64,000 bases of DNA from Cognatishimia activa. Its GTDB lineage: Bacteria; Pseudomonadota; Alphaproteobacteria; Rhodobacterales; Rhodobacteraceae. This document shows, one piece after another, positions 42,118 through 51,690 of the stretch (position 1 is the stretch's first letter; the number at the start of each line of letters is the position of its first letter). The translations under genes and the position numbers were made by a program. The DNA lies in the NCBI RefSeq assembly GCF_017798205.1, contig NZ_CP060010.1, positions 2,728,001 through 2,792,000 on the forward strand, read 5' to 3'. Below the pieces are notes generated by a model. That model was not told the origin of the DNA and did not search any database. It saw only the letters and a program-made list of their open reading frames with translations.

Positions 42118-43299
42118 TCATCGTGTCACCATGAGCTCTTGCAGCCCATGGAAGTGATATACGTTGGCGTATTGTGGCTGTTGCGTCAGCGCGAGGTTTG
42201 GGCAGCGTTCAAAAAGGACCGGTAAGGCGATCTTTAGCTCAAGCCGAGCCAAAGGGGCACCGACGCAGAAATGCAGCCCCGCGCCAAAGGCCGTATTGGT
42301 TTTGATCGGACGGGATGGGTCGAATGTTTCGGGGTTTTCCCAGACGGCTGGATCTCTGTTGGCTGCTCCCAGCAGCAACGCGATCTGGTCGCCGCGGTTG
42401 AAGGTCTGACCTGCGACCTCGATGTCCTCATAGGCATAGCGCGTGAACATATGCAGCGGCGGATCAAAGCGGATGAGTTCCTCGACGGTGGCGTCGATTT
42501 TGTCCTCTGCAAGGAAGCCGTGATCGGTGTCATGTTCCAGCAAGCACTTGATCGCATTGCCAAATGTATGAACCGTCGCCTCATGCCCTGCGTTCAACAG
42601 CAGGATACAGGTTGTGATGAGTTCGTCGGTCGACAGCTTTTCGCCGTCTTCTTCGGCGGCGATCAGTTCCGTCAGCAGATCATCCCCGGGCGTTGCGCGT
42701 TTTTCGTCCACATAGGAGCGGATGAACTCAGCAAACTCGGTTGAGGCTTGTGCGGCGGCCAATTCGGTTTCATGCGTGCGGCTGGCCATATACATAGACA
42801 CCATCGCGTTGGACCATTTCAGCAACTGATCCGCCATGGATTCAGGCACGCCCAGCAGGCGGCAGATGATCACCACGGGAATACGGGTTGCGAAAGCGGG
42901 CAAGAGATCAAACTCACCCTCGGGAAACTGATCGATCAGCTGATGCGTCAGCTCCGTGATGTCAGGTGCCAACGTCTTGATACGCCGAGAGGTAAAGGCG
43001 CGCATCACCAGACCCCGCAGGCGTGTGTGGCGCGGAGGCTCCAGTTCCAGCATCGAATGGGATTCGATTTTGTAAAACGGCACCGTATGAGGAGCGGGTT
43101 CTGTCGCCAGTTCTGCAGGGACTTCGCGGCCGAACCTGCGGTCCTTAAGAACCGCACTCACCTCTGCATGAGAAAACGCCGCCAGCATGTCGTATTCATT
43201 CCAGAAATGTAGCGGCGCTTTCGCGCGTTTATCTGCATAAAATCCGTAGGGGTTCTGGACGAACTTCGGCTCTGTCGGAGACTGGCTGACGGCGGTCAT
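42118..43299 (-). CDS. Cytochrome P450
   Basis: 393-residue soluble bacterial P450 (class I). Oxygen-binding I-helix motif AGHEAT, ExxR motif EELIRFDPPLHMFTR, and heme-binding FGAGLHFCVGAPLARLE with Cys345 as thiolate ligand. Substrate unknown. It lies 5 bases downstream of tpiA on the same strand and is probably cotranscribed with it, with no ferredoxin or ferredoxin reductase partner next to it. The Fpr in this window could be the reductase, but this is only a guess. Confidence 0.94.
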   Translation of the reverse strand: MTAVSQSPTEPKFVQNPYGFYADKRAKAPLHFWNEYDMLAAFSHAEVSAVLKDRRFGREVPAELATEPAPHTVPFYKIESHSMLELEPPRHTRLRGLVMRAFTSRRIKTLAPDITELTHQLIDQFPEGEFDLLPAFATRIPVVIICRLLGVPESMADQLLKWSNAMVSMYMASRTHETELAAAQASTEFAEFIRSYVDEKRATPGDDLLTELIAAEEDGEKLSTDELITTCILLLNAGHEATVHTFGNAIKCLLEHDTDHGFLAEDKIDATVEELIRFDPPLHMFTRYAYEDIEVAGQTFNRGDQIALLLGAANRDPAVWENPETFDPSRPIKTNTAFGAGLHFCVGAPLARLELKIALPVLFERCPNLALTQQPQYANVYHFHGLQELMVTR

Positions 43300-43304
43300 A
43301 GGAT

Positions 43305-44042
43305 TCAGGCTGCGTCCAAAGCCGCGATGATTGCGGTGAAATCGCTGGCCTTAAGGCTTGCGCCGCCTACGAGGGCACCGTCGACATTTGAGGTCGCAAA
43401 GATCTCTGCCGCGTTGCTGGGTTTGACCGAGCCACCGTAGAGCACGCGCATGCCGCTGCCTTCAGCGCCAAAGCGTGTTTCCAGCTCAGCGCGGATGAAA
43501 TCATGGACCTCCGCGATTTGCTCGAGCGTTGGGATTTTGCCCGTGCCGATGGCCCAGATCGGCTCATACGCGATGACCGTATTGGCCGCTGTCGCCCCAT
43601 CAGGCAAAGAGCCAGCGAGTTGGGTTTTGATCACGTCCAGAGTCGTGCCGCCTTCGCGTTCCTCAAGACTTTCGCCAAGGCAGACCACCGCGACCAGATG
43701 AGCACCCCAAGCCGCTTCGGTCTTGGCCGCCACATCCGCGTCGCTTTCGCCATGATCTGCCCGGCGTTCGGAGTGTCCCAAGATCACATGGCTCGCGCCT
43801 GCATCCTTGAGCATTTCGGCCGAGACATCACCTGTGTGCGCGCCAGAAGTGTTCGCATGGCAATCCTGACCGCCAATCGCAACAGAGCCAGCCTCAGGAA
43901 CTGCGCGCGTGATCAACGTCGCAGGCGGGCAGATCAAAACGTCGGTCTGAGTGGTCGCCGCAGCAGCAATACCGCCCAATTCGGGCAGGCTCACGCCCAG
44001 ACCATTCATTTTCCAATTCCCGGCGGCCAGTTTGCGACGCAT
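43305..44042 (-). CDS. tpiA: Triosephosphate isomerase
   Basis: 245-residue TIM barrel interconverting dihydroxyacetone phosphate and glyceraldehyde 3-phosphate. Catalytic residues: Lys11 in GNWKMNG, His90 in ILGHSERR and Glu160 in [11 protein letters not shown]; phosphate loop [13 protein letters not shown]450 follows 5 bases after the stop. Upstream, 102 bases separate it from the IscA-like gene; an imperfect inverted repeat (CAACCCT...AGGGTTG, 44078-44107) lies there without a T-run. Confidence 0.97.
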   Translation of the reverse strand: MRRKLAAGNWKMNGLGVSLPELGGIAAAATTQTDVLICPPATLITRAVPEAGSVAIGGQDCHANTSGAHTGDVSAEMLKDAGASHVILGHSERRADHGESDADVAAKTEAAWGAHLVAVVCLGESLEEREGGTTLDVIKTQLAGSLPDGATAANTVIAYEPIWAIGTGKIPTLEQIAEVHDFIRAELETRFGAEGSGMRVLYGGSVKPSNAAEIFATSNVDGALVGGASLKASDFTAIIAALDAA

Positions 44043-44144
44043 CTGCAGATCTCCTCAAATATCGTTGCGCGTGTTTTCAACCCTAGACCGGTGAGGGTCA
44101 AGGGTTGGCGCTAACGTATTTTGCTGGAACGGCAGAGAAGGGGG

Positions 44145-44495
44145 CTACATGCCCTCAAACTTGATCGATTCACCACAGCCGCAGGCCTCGGTGACATTCG
44201 GGTTGTTGAATTTAAAGCTCGCTTCCAAAAGCGAGACCTCATAGTCGATCTGCGTGCCAAAGAGAAACATCTGCGCCATCGGCGCGATCATCACGCGGGC
44301 ACCGTCCTGTTCAACGACCTCATCCAATGGATCCTGCGTGTCCACATAATCCATCGTGTATTCCATACCCGCGCAGCCGCCTTTCTTGACGCCAATGCGC
44401 AGCCCCTGATGCCCCTCGCGGTCCATCAGTTTCACGATCTGCTTTGCTGCGGCCGGGGTGAGTGTCACCGCCTGTTTGCCTGGAATGCCGAACAT
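44145..44495 (-). CDS. A-type iron-sulfur carrier (IscA/HesB/ErpA family)
   Basis: 116 residues with the three conserved Cys: C41 in GGCAGMEY, C105 and C107 in EACGCGESI. A-type carriers deliver [4Fe-4S] or [2Fe-2S] clusters to apoproteins. It cannot be assigned to IscA, SufA or ErpA from sequence alone. It begins 22 bases after the DUF3307 gene on the same strand, so it may be read from the satD promoter as well as its own. Confidence 0.93.
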   Translation of the reverse strand: MFGIPGKQAVTLTPAAAKQIVKLMDREGHQGLRIGVKKGGCAGMEYTMDYVDTQDPLDEVVEQDGARVMIAPMAQMFLFGTQIDYEVSLLEASFKFNNPNVTEACGCGESIKFEGM

Positions 44496-44517
44496 GATGT
44501 TCTCCTTTGCCCCTTAT

Positions 44518-45249
44518 TTAGGGTGCCCCGAGCAGGAAGCCAAGGGGTGGAAGCTGTAATAGAATAACATGAATTGCGAGGGTCACAAGAATGGCCCAGC
44601 CAAAGGATGCAAGCGTGCCGATGATGACATATTCCGAGCGTCGGCGGTTGGTGATCTCATCGCCATCGCGCGTGGCTTCAAAGCGCAGGACAGACTTTGC
44701 CGCCACCAGAAACCCGATGCCGATAGGATTGCCCGAAAGGATCAAGATATAGATCAATCCACGTTCTAGGAGGCCGATCATCTGGCCGCCGCCAGGCAGG
44801 GAATCCTTTGAAAATTCAGAGCCATAGGGAGCCATGAGAATTCCTATCGCAAAGCCTCCAGCTCGCGTGACGTAGATCGCGCCGCTGAGGAGCAGAAGAA
44901 AATGAGAGACCCAGTTCGGGGCAGAGCTCCAGAGGCCATCTGCCCAGAGGGTTGGGGCGAGGCCTGCGACGGTTGTCAGAGTGATGAGATGGGCGAGCTG
45001 GTCTGTGAGGTGGCTCGTGATTGTGGTTTTAGTACGTGCTTTGATCGCATCCGTTGTGATGTGGAGCGTCGCAAGAATGAAGATCGGGGCGGCGATGGAT
45101 CCGGTGAAAAGGACCGCAAGGGCTAGGACAACAGCGCCATGGTAGGCGAGATGGGCAAATTCGTGTTTGTTCTCGGCGGTGCGTTTGGATTGAAACACGT
45201 AGTCGGCAAAGACATGGGCCGCGAGGAGAGCGGTGAGGGTTTCAATCAT
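44518..45249 (-). CDS. DUF3307 family membrane protein
   Basis: 243 residues, mostly hydrophobic, about six helices (for example 2-15, 32-52, 85-105, 115-135, 210-235), with short charged loops. The start MIETLTALLAAHVFADYVFQSKRTAENKHE contains the HxxADYxxQ block typical of DUF3307. ATG 45249 lies 8 bases inside satD. Function is unknown; it is a frequent partner of SatD-family genes. It could be the effector or membrane arm of that pair. Confidence 0.85.
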   Translation of the reverse strand: MIETLTALLAAHVFADYVFQSKRTAENKHEFAHLAYHGAVVLALAVLFTGSIAAPIFILATLHITTDAIKARTKTTITSHLTDQLAHLITLTTVAGLAPTLWADGLWSSAPNWVSHFLLLLSGAIYVTRAGGFAIGILMAPYGSEFSKDSLPGGGQMIGLLERGLIYILILSGNPIGIGFLVAAKSVLRFEATRDGDEITNRRRSEYVIIGTLASFGWAILVTLAIHVILLQLPPLGFLLGAP

Positions 45250-45880
45250 GGTCGTTCTCGAGGCTGTCAAGTGCGGTCTCTACATAGAAAAATCCGGCGC
45301 TTTCAAGAGATTTAGAAACGGCCTGGCGCGAAATGCCTAGTTCGTCTCCGACTTGGGAGTATGTCGTGTTCTCATTCATTAAGAAATGATAGACGGCGCT
45401 AGCTTGTGCTTTGGTCCATCTATTTACAATCTGATCAGCGAGGCTAGAAATTGCGATGGTTTGATCATCGTTGAAAATTGCCATCCGTCGTCCGTGTTTT
45501 GCCTCTCGTTTAATCAATTCCAAAAAACGACCAGAGTAAGTGAAAACTGGTTCAGTGTATGTATTGAGATCTTGCTGCTCTGTGAACTCTACATCGCCGT
45601 CAAGAAGCGACATGTAGGTATCGAATTCGCCAGCGATAGCCTTCAATCCCGCCCGAAACACCAAAGCACTCCGCAACGCAAACTTCGGCTCTCGTAGAAC
45701 AACCTGCCAGCCATCCCCACGGTGCCGCGTAAAGAGCAGGCTCCCGCCGTGCCAAGCCTCCAGATCCTTCGCGACCTCTTGCAGGCGCTCAAAGGCGATC
45801 TCCACCTTTTCAGCGCCCAGCGCGGTGGAGTTGACCAGATCTCCGGTCAGTACCGTAACTATTTGTGTGTTTTCAGTCAT
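45242..45880 (-). CDS. SatD-family protein with C-terminal helix-turn-helix
   Basis: 212 residues from ATG 45880. The N-terminal part (TGDLVNSTAL ... FERLQEV ... RHRGDGWQVVL) is laid out like a class III nucleotide-cyclase fold, though I do not see the full catalytic set; the C-terminal part NTTYSQVGDELGISRQAVSKSLES is a clear helix-turn-helix. So it may bind DNA in response to a nucleotide ligand. Upstream ORF extension is the operator array translated. The gene overlaps DUF3307. Base use is more AT-rich than its neighbours, hinting at acquisition. Confidence 0.8.
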   Translation of the reverse strand: MTENTQIVTVLTGDLVNSTALGAEKVEIAFERLQEVAKDLEAWHGGSLLFTRHRGDGWQVVLREPKFALRSALVFRAGLKAIAGEFDTYMSLLDGDVEFTEQQDLNTYTEPVFTYSGRFLELIKREAKHGRRMAIFNDDQTIAISSLADQIVNRWTKAQASAVYHFLMNENTTYSQVGDELGISRQAVSKSLESAGFFYVETALDSLENDHD

Positions 45881-45883
45881 TGC

Positions 45884-45961
45884 GCATCCAAAATAGGTTG
45901 CGAAATACAAAATGCAACCAAAAAAGGTTGCAACATGTAGTTCGCAACCTAAAAAGGTTGC
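45884..45961 (-). promoter_or_regulatory. Triple 30-bp-periodic palindrome array upstream of satD
   Basis: Three 18-bp palindromes at 45884-45901 (GCATCCAAAATAGGTTGC), 45914-45931 (GCAACCAAAAAAGGTTGC) and 45944-45961 (GCAACCTAAAAAGGTTGC). All have GCAACC and GGTTGC arms around an A-rich 6-base centre, and they start exactly 30 bases apart, keeping the same face of the helix. The nearest begins 4 bases upstream of the satD ATG. Probable autoregulatory operators of the SatD helix-turn-helix; the dimer fits the palindrome. Confidence 0.8.
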
Positions 45962-45965
45962 ATGC

Positions 45966-45993
45966 AAAACGGCCCAGCGTTTCCACTGGGCCG
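45966..45993 (-). terminator. Terminator of the glycerophosphodiesterase gene
   Basis: CGGCCCAG (45970-45977) and CTGGGCCG (45986-45993) form an 8-bp stem with an 8-base loop. Read on the minus strand, TTTTG follows, 24 bases after the gene's stop. It insulates satD from read-through. Confidence 0.75.
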
Positions 45994-46016
45994 CGTTACG
46001 TTGTACTTTGTGAAAA

Positions 46017-47219
46017 TTACTTACCCATGCAGTTCGCGTAATAGGTCACCGTCGCTGGCCAGTCAGAGAAGATGCCTTCGATACCAACGTCTTGCGCCAA
46101 GACATCCAGCAGTTCCATATACATCGCGTCGTTGTTGGTGACCTCTTTGATGGTCTGGAAGTACCAGCCGCCACCGTTCGCCAGAGGGCCTGAACGCTCA
46201 AGCGTCCAAGTGATCAGCTTGAGGCCTGCCGCTTTGGCTTCTTTGGTGTAGACGGAAGGCACGATCTTGCCGTCTTCGACCGCGACCAGCATCCACATTG
46301 GAGGCGCGATGTAGTTCACGCCTTCTGCGTGCAGCTCTGCGAAATCATGAGGGAAGGTTGAGGCATCATTCAGGTTGAACCCTTCTATGTTGTAGGACGC
46401 ATCCAGAAAGACAGCCTGTTTGCCGAATTCTGGCTCTGCTTTGATCCAGTAGAGCACGTCATCGAGGTTAAAGGACTGTGCCCAGACGTCAGAGGCCGGG
46501 ATTCCGGCGGCTTTGTATTCGTCGATCAGCGCTTGGGCGTAGTCTTCTTGGCTGTAGCCGTCAAAGGGCATCTCAACGGATGGGGACTTCAGTTCTGGGG
46601 TAAATTTCGCGCCAAGGTCTTTGAAGAGCTGGATGGACTCAGCGTGGGTCATCAGGGTGCCGGTGGTGGCGTAAAGATCGGTGCGCCAGTTCGCGGTGCC
46701 GTCCATATATTCGGCAACCGTTTCACCCATTTTGTTGGCCGCATCCATCTTGCCGTTCAGAGTTTGATACTCGGCCAGCGTGATATCAGAGGTGCGGCAT
46801 TCCGCTTTGGCCGCTTCGCCATTCTTCGCGCCTTCAAATGGCGTGGTGCATTTGGATGCCAGATCGGTCGCAAGGATATTGGTGGTGGTGTGTAGGTCGT
46901 TTTGCGCGTGGCGGCAGACCAGTTTCTTGTCCTTGGTGAAGGTCACGTCGCATTCCAGAATGCCTGCGCCCATACGCGCGGCGGCGACGTTGGATTCAAT
47001 GGTATGTTCTGGGAACAGCAAAGGCGCGCCGCGGTGGCCGATTGAGAAGTCGGATTTTTTAAATTCCATTGACGCGCAGCTTTGTAGCTTTGTTTTCAAT
47101 GGGCTATCGGCCATGCGGTCGATCAGGAAATAGGGGCGCGGGCCCAGTTCGACATCAGCAGCTGTCGCGGAAACGGGCAGGGCAACGCCTGCCGCAAGGA
47201 TAAGAGAACGCAGCATCAA
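46017..47219 (-). CDS. Periplasmic glycerophosphodiester phosphodiesterase
   Basis: 400 residues with an N-terminal signal peptide ([21 protein letters not shown]). Metal and catalytic motif [14 protein letters not shown] and [23 protein letters not shown] of the GDPD family, which split glycerophosphodiesters to glycerol 3-phosphate and an alcohol. Extra segments compared with E. coli GlpQ make it longer by about 40 residues. The first Met is used, though the second would do equally. A hairpin terminator follows. No glpT-type transporter lies near. Confidence 0.87.
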   Translation of the reverse strand: MMLRSLILAAGVALPVSATAADVELGPRPYFLIDRMADSPLKTKLQSCASMEFKKSDFSIGHRGAPLLFPEHTIESNVAAARMGAGILECDVTFTKDKKLVCRHAQNDLHTTTNILATDLASKCTTPFEGAKNGEAAKAECRTSDITLAEYQTLNGKMDAANKMGETVAEYMDGTANWRTDLYATTGTLMTHAESIQLFKDLGAKFTPELKSPSVEMPFDGYSQEDYAQALIDEYKAAGIPASDVWAQSFNLDDVLYWIKAEPEFGKQAVFLDASYNIEGFNLNDASTFPHDFAELHAEGVNYIAPPMWMLVAVEDGKIVPSVYTKEAKAAGLKLITWTLERSGPLANGGGWYFQTIKEVTNNDAMYMELLDVLAQDVGIEGIFSDWPATVTYYANCMGK

Positions 47220-47333
47220 GTAACTCCAAAATTGTGCTGCGATCTGGATCTCAGCGGCGTGTGACCGCCGCGTGAGAAATTTGTTAAATCTTCATTTAGG
47301 ATTTATGGCAATGAGGCGTCACCGAGGTAACAC

Positions 47334-47696
47334 CTACATGAAGCCGAGCTCGAGCCGCGCTTCGTCGCTCATCATATCCATGCCCCAAGGCGGCTCCCAG
47401 ACGAGGTCAACGTCGACCGTGCGGATGCCGTTGACGCCCATGATGGCCTCTTGCACCCAGCCCGGCATTTCGCCCGCCACTGGACAGCCCGGGGCGGTCA
47501 GGGTCATGACGACTTTGGCGTCGTTTTCGGCGTTCAAGTCGATCGTATAGATCAGGCCGAGGTCATAGATATTGACTGGAATTTCCGGGTCAAACACGCT
47601 GCGGCAAGCCTCGACACAGAGGTCGTGCAGCGGGTGATCGACGCTGGACGGTTGGATCAGGGGCACGCCTTCCATAGGATGAGACGGATCGCTCAT
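47334..47696 (-). CDS. sufT: SufT-like DUF59 protein
   Basis: 120-residue MIP18/DUF59 domain protein, EACRSVFDPEIPVNIYDLGLIYTIDL then TLTAPGCPVAGEMPGWV, with the conserved Cys71. SufT helps mature iron-sulfur proteins, usually encoded at the end of a suf operon; here it stands alone, flanked by a phosphodiesterase and tgt, so it is named by sequence, not context. The GC-rich 175 bases to tgt hold one dispersed repeat copy. Confidence 0.87.
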   Translation of the reverse strand: MSDPSHPMEGVPLIQPSSVDHPLHDLCVEACRSVFDPEIPVNIYDLGLIYTIDLNAENDAKVVMTLTAPGCPVAGEMPGWVQEAIMGVNGIRTVDVDLVWEPPWGMDMMSDEARLELGFM

Positions 47697-47786
47697 GGGA
47701 TGTCCTTCATAATTCTTGACTGTTGATATAGGGAAAGAGGATCGGGGCGTCCAGAGGGGTCGATGCTTTGTCGCAGCCCGAGGGAC

Positions 47787-47810
47787 TTGAGTATTTTTGG
47801 CAAGATGAAG
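47787..47810. repeat. Dispersed intergenic repeat, copy 3 (TTGAGTATTT subtype)
   Basis: TTGAGTATTTTTGGCAAG then ATGAAG (24 bases), sharing 16 of 24 positions with the CTCCGGC subtype and 20 of 24 with the soxR copy. It sits 62 bases before the tgt ATG. Confidence 0.45.
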
Positions 47811-47871
47811 CGGGCTTTGGTTGCAAAGCGTGCGTTTTCGAGCCTAAGAGGCGCAAAAAAGGGTAAATGAG

Positions 47872-49002
47872 ATGACCGCGCGTTTTGAATTTGAACTGAA
47901 GGCGACAGATGGCAAGGCTCGGACCGGGGTGATTTCGACGCCCCGTGGCGAGATCCGCACACCTGCCTTTATGCCGGTTGGAACGGCGGCGACGGTCAAG
48001 GCGATGATGCCTGAGTCGGTGCGCGCGACCGGCGCGGATATTCTACTGGGCAATACATATCATTTGATGTTGCGCCCCACGGCGGAACGGATTGATCGTC
48101 TGGGCGGTTTGCACAAGTTCATGAACTGGGACCGCCCGATCCTGACGGATTCCGGTGGGTTTCAGGTGATGAGCCTTGCGGGGTTGCGCAAACTCACTGA
48201 GGAGGGCGTGACCTTTAAGAGCCATATTGATGGGTCCAAGCATAAGTTGACACCTGAACGGTCGATGGAGATTCAGCGGCTGTTGGGCTCGGATATTGTC
48301 ATGTGTTTTGATGAATGCCCTGCGCTGCCGGCGGATCGGGACCGGATTGCTGAGTCCATGCGCCTGTCGATGCGGTGGGCGGAACGCAGCAAGGTGGCTT
48401 TTGGGAATCGTCCGGGGCATGCGCTCTTTGGGATTATGCAGGGCGGGCTGGAACAGGATTTCCGTGAGGAAAGTGCCAAGGCGCTGCGCGAGATTGGCTT
48501 TGACGGCTATGCGATTGGCGGTCTGGCTGTGGGCGAGGGGCAAGAAGCGATGTTTGACTGCCTGGACTATGCACCAGACATGCTGCCCGTGGACAAGCCG
48601 CGCTATTTGATGGGTGTGGGCAAGCCCGATGACATCGTGGGCGCTGTGAAGCGTGGCGTGGATATGATGGATTGCGTCTTGCCAAGCCGCTCGGGACGCA
48701 CGGGGCAAGCGTTTACGCGCCGGGGTGTCGTGAATATCAAAAACGCGCGTCATGCAGATGATCCGCGACCGCTCGATGAGAGCTGCAGCTGTCCCGCCTG
48801 CAGCAATTATTCCCGCGCCTATCTGCATCATGTGTTCCGCAGCAATGAAATGATATCTGGCATGCTGCTGACATGGCACAATCTGCAGTATTTTCAGGAC
48901 ATCATGGGCGAAATGCGGGTTGCGATTGCAGAGGGTCGGTTTGAGGCCTGGGAAGACCAGTTTCACGCGATGCGGGCGATGGGGGATATTGATCCGCTTT
49001 AA
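47872..49002 (+). CDS. tgt: Queuine tRNA-ribosyltransferase
   Basis: 376-residue TIM-barrel enzyme swapping guanine for a queuine precursor at tRNA position 34. Active-site [17 protein letters not shown] and [13 protein letters not shown] region; zinc site [17 protein letters not shown] (three Cys and a His) near residue 305. ATG 47872 has a weak purine-rich leader (GGGTAAATGAG). It stands as its own unit, 218 bases ahead of lon. No other queuosine genes are seen here. Confidence 0.96.
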   Translation: MTARFEFELKATDGKARTGVISTPRGEIRTPAFMPVGTAATVKAMMPESVRATGADILLGNTYHLMLRPTAERIDRLGGLHKFMNWDRPILTDSGGFQVMSLAGLRKLTEEGVTFKSHIDGSKHKLTPERSMEIQRLLGSDIVMCFDECPALPADRDRIAESMRLSMRWAERSKVAFGNRPGHALFGIMQGGLEQDFREESAKALREIGFDGYAIGGLAVGEGQEAMFDCLDYAPDMLPVDKPRYLMGVGKPDDIVGAVKRGVDMMDCVLPSRSGRTGQAFTRRGVVNIKNARHADDPRPLDESCSCPACSNYSRAYLHHVFRSNEMISGMLLTWHNLQYFQDIMGEMRVAIAEGRFEAWEDQFHAMRAMGDIDPL

Positions 49003-49220
49003 CCAGCCCTTAAGCAAAAATGCACGCAAGCTTAAATCTGGGTAAAATAGCGCGGATCTGCTCTTGTGGTCCCCGAGCCATGACGGCATTCTGATGCAAA
49101 TCGCGGCATATGTGGGTTGAAACCTCGTCCCAGCCGCACCACGTTGTTAATCCGTTGAGGAGATGACAAGTGCTGCCGCCAAGCGGGGCCAGGTCATCTT
49201 GCCAAGAACAAGGAACGATT

Positions 49221-51626
49221 ATGCAAGAGCCACTCAATTCCTCCTATCCGGTCCTGCCGCTGCGCGACATCGTTGTGTTTCCACATATGATCGTGCCGCT
49301 GTTTGTTGGCCGTGATAAGTCGGTCCGCGCGCTTGAAGAAGTGATGCAGGACGACAAGCAAATTCTGCTCTCAAGCCAGATTGATCCAGCCGATGATGAT
49401 CCAAATACCGATGGCATCTATCGCACCGGCGTGCTGGCGAATGTGCTGCAGCTGCTCAAGCTGCCTGATGGCACAGTGAAAGTGCTGGTCGAGGGCCAAG
49501 CCCGCGTCACCATCACCGATTTCATTGAAAACGATGTGTTTTTTGAGGCCTCTGCCGAGTATCTACACGAAGAAGACGGCGATCTGGCCACGATCGAGGC
49601 GCTGCTGCGCTCGGTTGGCGACGAATTCGAACGGTACGCCAAAGTTAAGAAAAACATCCCCGAAGAAGCGCTGAGCGCGGTTGCCGAGGCGCATGAACCT
49701 GCGCGTCTGGCGGATCTTGTGTCTGGCCATTTGGGTGTTGAAGTCGACCAGAAGCAGGACCTTCTGGAAACCCTGTCTGTCTCTGAGCGGCTGGAAAAGG
49801 TCTTTGGCCTGATGCAGGGCGAAATGTCCGTGCTGCAGGTGGAGAAAAAGATCAAAACCCGCGTGAAGTCTCAGATGGAGAAGACCCAGCGCGAGTATTA
49901 TCTGAATGAGCAGATGAAAGCCATTCAGAAGGAACTCGGCGACGGCGAAGAGGGCGCGTCCGAGATCCAGGAACTCGAAGAAAAGATCGCGGGCGTTAAG
50001 CTTTCTAAAGAGGCCAAGGAAAAGGCGGATGCCGAGCTGAAGAAGCTCAAGAACATGTCGCCCATGTCTGCCGAGGCCACTGTGGTGCGCAATTATCTGG
50101 ATTGGATGCTGTCCATTCCATGGGGCACTAAGTCGCGCGTTAAGAAAGATCTGAATCGTGCCCAGAACGTGCTGGATGACGATCACTTTGGTCTGGAGAA
50201 GGTCAAAGAGCGGATCGTGGAATATCTGGCGGTTCAGCAGCGCTCGAAGAAACTGAAAGGCCCGATCCTGTGTTTGGTTGGCCCTCCGGGTGTTGGTAAG
50301 ACCTCGCTGGGTAAATCCGTTGCGAAAGCAACCGGGCGCGAATTTATCCGGATTTCTCTGGGTGGAGTGCGCGATGAAAGCGAAATTCGCGGTCACCGTC
50401 GGACCTATATCGGCTCGATGCCCGGCAAGATCATTCAGGCGCTGAAAAAGGCGAAAACCACGAACCCGCTGATCCTTTTGGACGAGATCGACAAGATGGG
50501 TCAGGACTTCCGTGGCGACCCTGCATCAGCGATGCTTGAGGTGCTGGATCCTGAACAAAACTCTACTTTTGTGGATCACTATCTGGAGGTCGAATATGAC
50601 CTCTCAAACGTGATGTTCCTGACCACCTCGAACAGCTACAACATGCCTGGTCCACTGCTGGATCGGATGGAGATCATCCCTCTGGCAGGCTATACCGAGG
50701 ACGAAAAGGCAGAGATCGCGCATCGTCACCTGATCCCGAAACAGGTGAAAAATCATGGGCTTAAAGAGGGTGAGTTCACTCTGGAGCCTGAGGCCCTGCA
50801 AGAGATCATCCGCACCTACACCCGCGAGGCGGGCGTGCGGAGCCTTGAGCGCGAGATCGGTAAACTGGCGCGGAAAGCTGTGACCAAGATCGTGCGCAAG
50901 GCTGAGGATTCTGTCACCGTGACTGCCGACAACCTTGATGACTTCTTGGGTGTGAAAAAATTCCGCTATGGCTTGGCGGAACAGCACGACCAAGTCGGTG
51001 TTGTCACCGGTCTCGCGTGGACCTCGGTGGGCGGCGACCTGCTCCATATCGAAGCGCTGAAACTACCCGGTAAGGGTCGTATGAAGACCACCGGTAAGCT
51101 TGGCGATGTGATGAAAGAGTCCATCGACGCGGCGTCCTCTTATGTGCGCTCGATTGCGCCTGAGATCGGTGTGAAACCACCTCAGTTCGAGAAATGGGAC
51201 ATTCACGTGCACGTGCCCGATGGCGCGACGCCAAAAGACGGCCCGTCCGCAGGTCTGGCGATGGTGACGTCGATTGTGTCGGTGTTGACCGGTATTCCGG
51301 TGCGCAAGGACATTGCGATGACCGGCGAGGTGTCTTTGCGCGGGAATGCGATGCCAATCGGCGGTCTCAAAGAGAAACTTCTCGCAGCACTGCGGGGCGG
51401 CATCAAAACCGTGCTGATCCCGCAGGAAAACGAAAAGGATCTCGCAGATATTCCGGATAACGTTAAGGAAGGTCTTAACATCATTCCGGTAACGCATGTG
51501 TCTGAGGTGCTGAAACAGGCGCTCGTTGAGGTGCCTGAGTCCATCGAATGGGATGAGGCCGCCGAAGAAGCCGCTGCTGCGGCGCTTAAGACGGCGGAGC
51601 CAGGTTCGGGCGCTGTCGCGCACTAA
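49221..51626 (+). CDS. lon: ATP-dependent protease Lon
   Basis: 801-residue AAA+ serine protease that removes misfolded and regulatory proteins. N-terminal substrate domain YPVLPLRDIVVFPHMIVPL; Walker A GPPGVGKTS at 354-362; Walker B PLILLDEIDKM; proteolytic dyad Ser676 in KDGPSAGLAM and Lys near 719 in GGLKEKLL. Start ATG 49221 (MQEPLNSSYP) follows AAGGA; the ORF extends further upstream without family support. The upstream region contains TTGAAA at 49115-49120, a possible heat-shock -35, but no convincing -10. A strong terminator follows. Confidence 0.97.
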   Translation: MQEPLNSSYPVLPLRDIVVFPHMIVPLFVGRDKSVRALEEVMQDDKQILLSSQIDPADDDPNTDGIYRTGVLANVLQLLKLPDGTVKVLVEGQARVTITDFIENDVFFEASAEYLHEEDGDLATIEALLRSVGDEFERYAKVKKNIPEEALSAVAEAHEPARLADLVSGHLGVEVDQKQDLLETLSVSERLEKVFGLMQGEMSVLQVEKKIKTRVKSQMEKTQREYYLNEQMKAIQKELGDGEEGASEIQELEEKIAGVKLSKEAKEKADAELKKLKNMSPMSAEATVVRNYLDWMLSIPWGTKSRVKKDLNRAQNVLDDDHFGLEKVKERIVEYLAVQQRSKKLKGPILCLVGPPGVGKTSLGKSVAKATGREFIRISLGGVRDESEIRGHRRTYIGSMPGKIIQALKKAKTTNPLILLDEIDKMGQDFRGDPASAMLEVLDPEQNSTFVDHYLEVEYDLSNVMFLTTSNSYNMPGPLLDRMEIIPLAGYTEDEKAEIAHRHLIPKQVKNHGLKEGEFTLEPEALQEIIRTYTREAGVRSLEREIGKLARKAVTKIVRKAEDSVTVTADNLDDFLGVKKFRYGLAEQHDQVGVVTGLAWTSVGGDLLHIEALKLPGKGRMKTTGKLGDVMKESIDAASSYVRSIAPEIGVKPPQFEKWDIHVHVPDGATPKDGPSAGLAMVTSIVSVLTGIPVRKDIAMTGEVSLRGNAMPIGGLKEKLLAALRGGIKTVLIPQENEKDLADIPDNVKEGLNIIPVTHVSEVLKQALVEVPESIEWDEAAEEAAAAALKTAEPGSGAVAH

Positions 51627-51642
51627 TCGGATCTAAGAAATG

Positions 51643-51674
51643 AAAAAGGCGCGTCCGGTTGGGCGCGCCTTTTT
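51643..51674. terminator. Bidirectional terminator after lon
   Basis: AAAAAGGCGCG (51643-51653) and CGCGCCTTTTT (51664-51674) form an 11-bp perfect stem including A and T runs; it serves lon and the converging 69-aa gene. Confidence 0.9.
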
Positions 51675-51690
51675 CTTTGAAGTACAAAAC

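Noticed and set aside
44078-44107. Terminator between the IscA-like gene and tpiA
   Set aside because: Imperfect inverted repeat with a long loop and no T-run in either direction.
45884-45961. Short CRISPR-like array
   Set aside because: Only three 18-bp units that are themselves palindromes, with 12-base gaps, no cas genes and a promoter-proximal place.
45880-45967. N-terminal extension of SatD with a 10-residue repeat (ATFLGCELHV, ATFFGCILYF)
   Set aside because: The repeat is the 30-bp operator array read as protein and would need a TTG start; ATG 45880 gives the family N-terminus.
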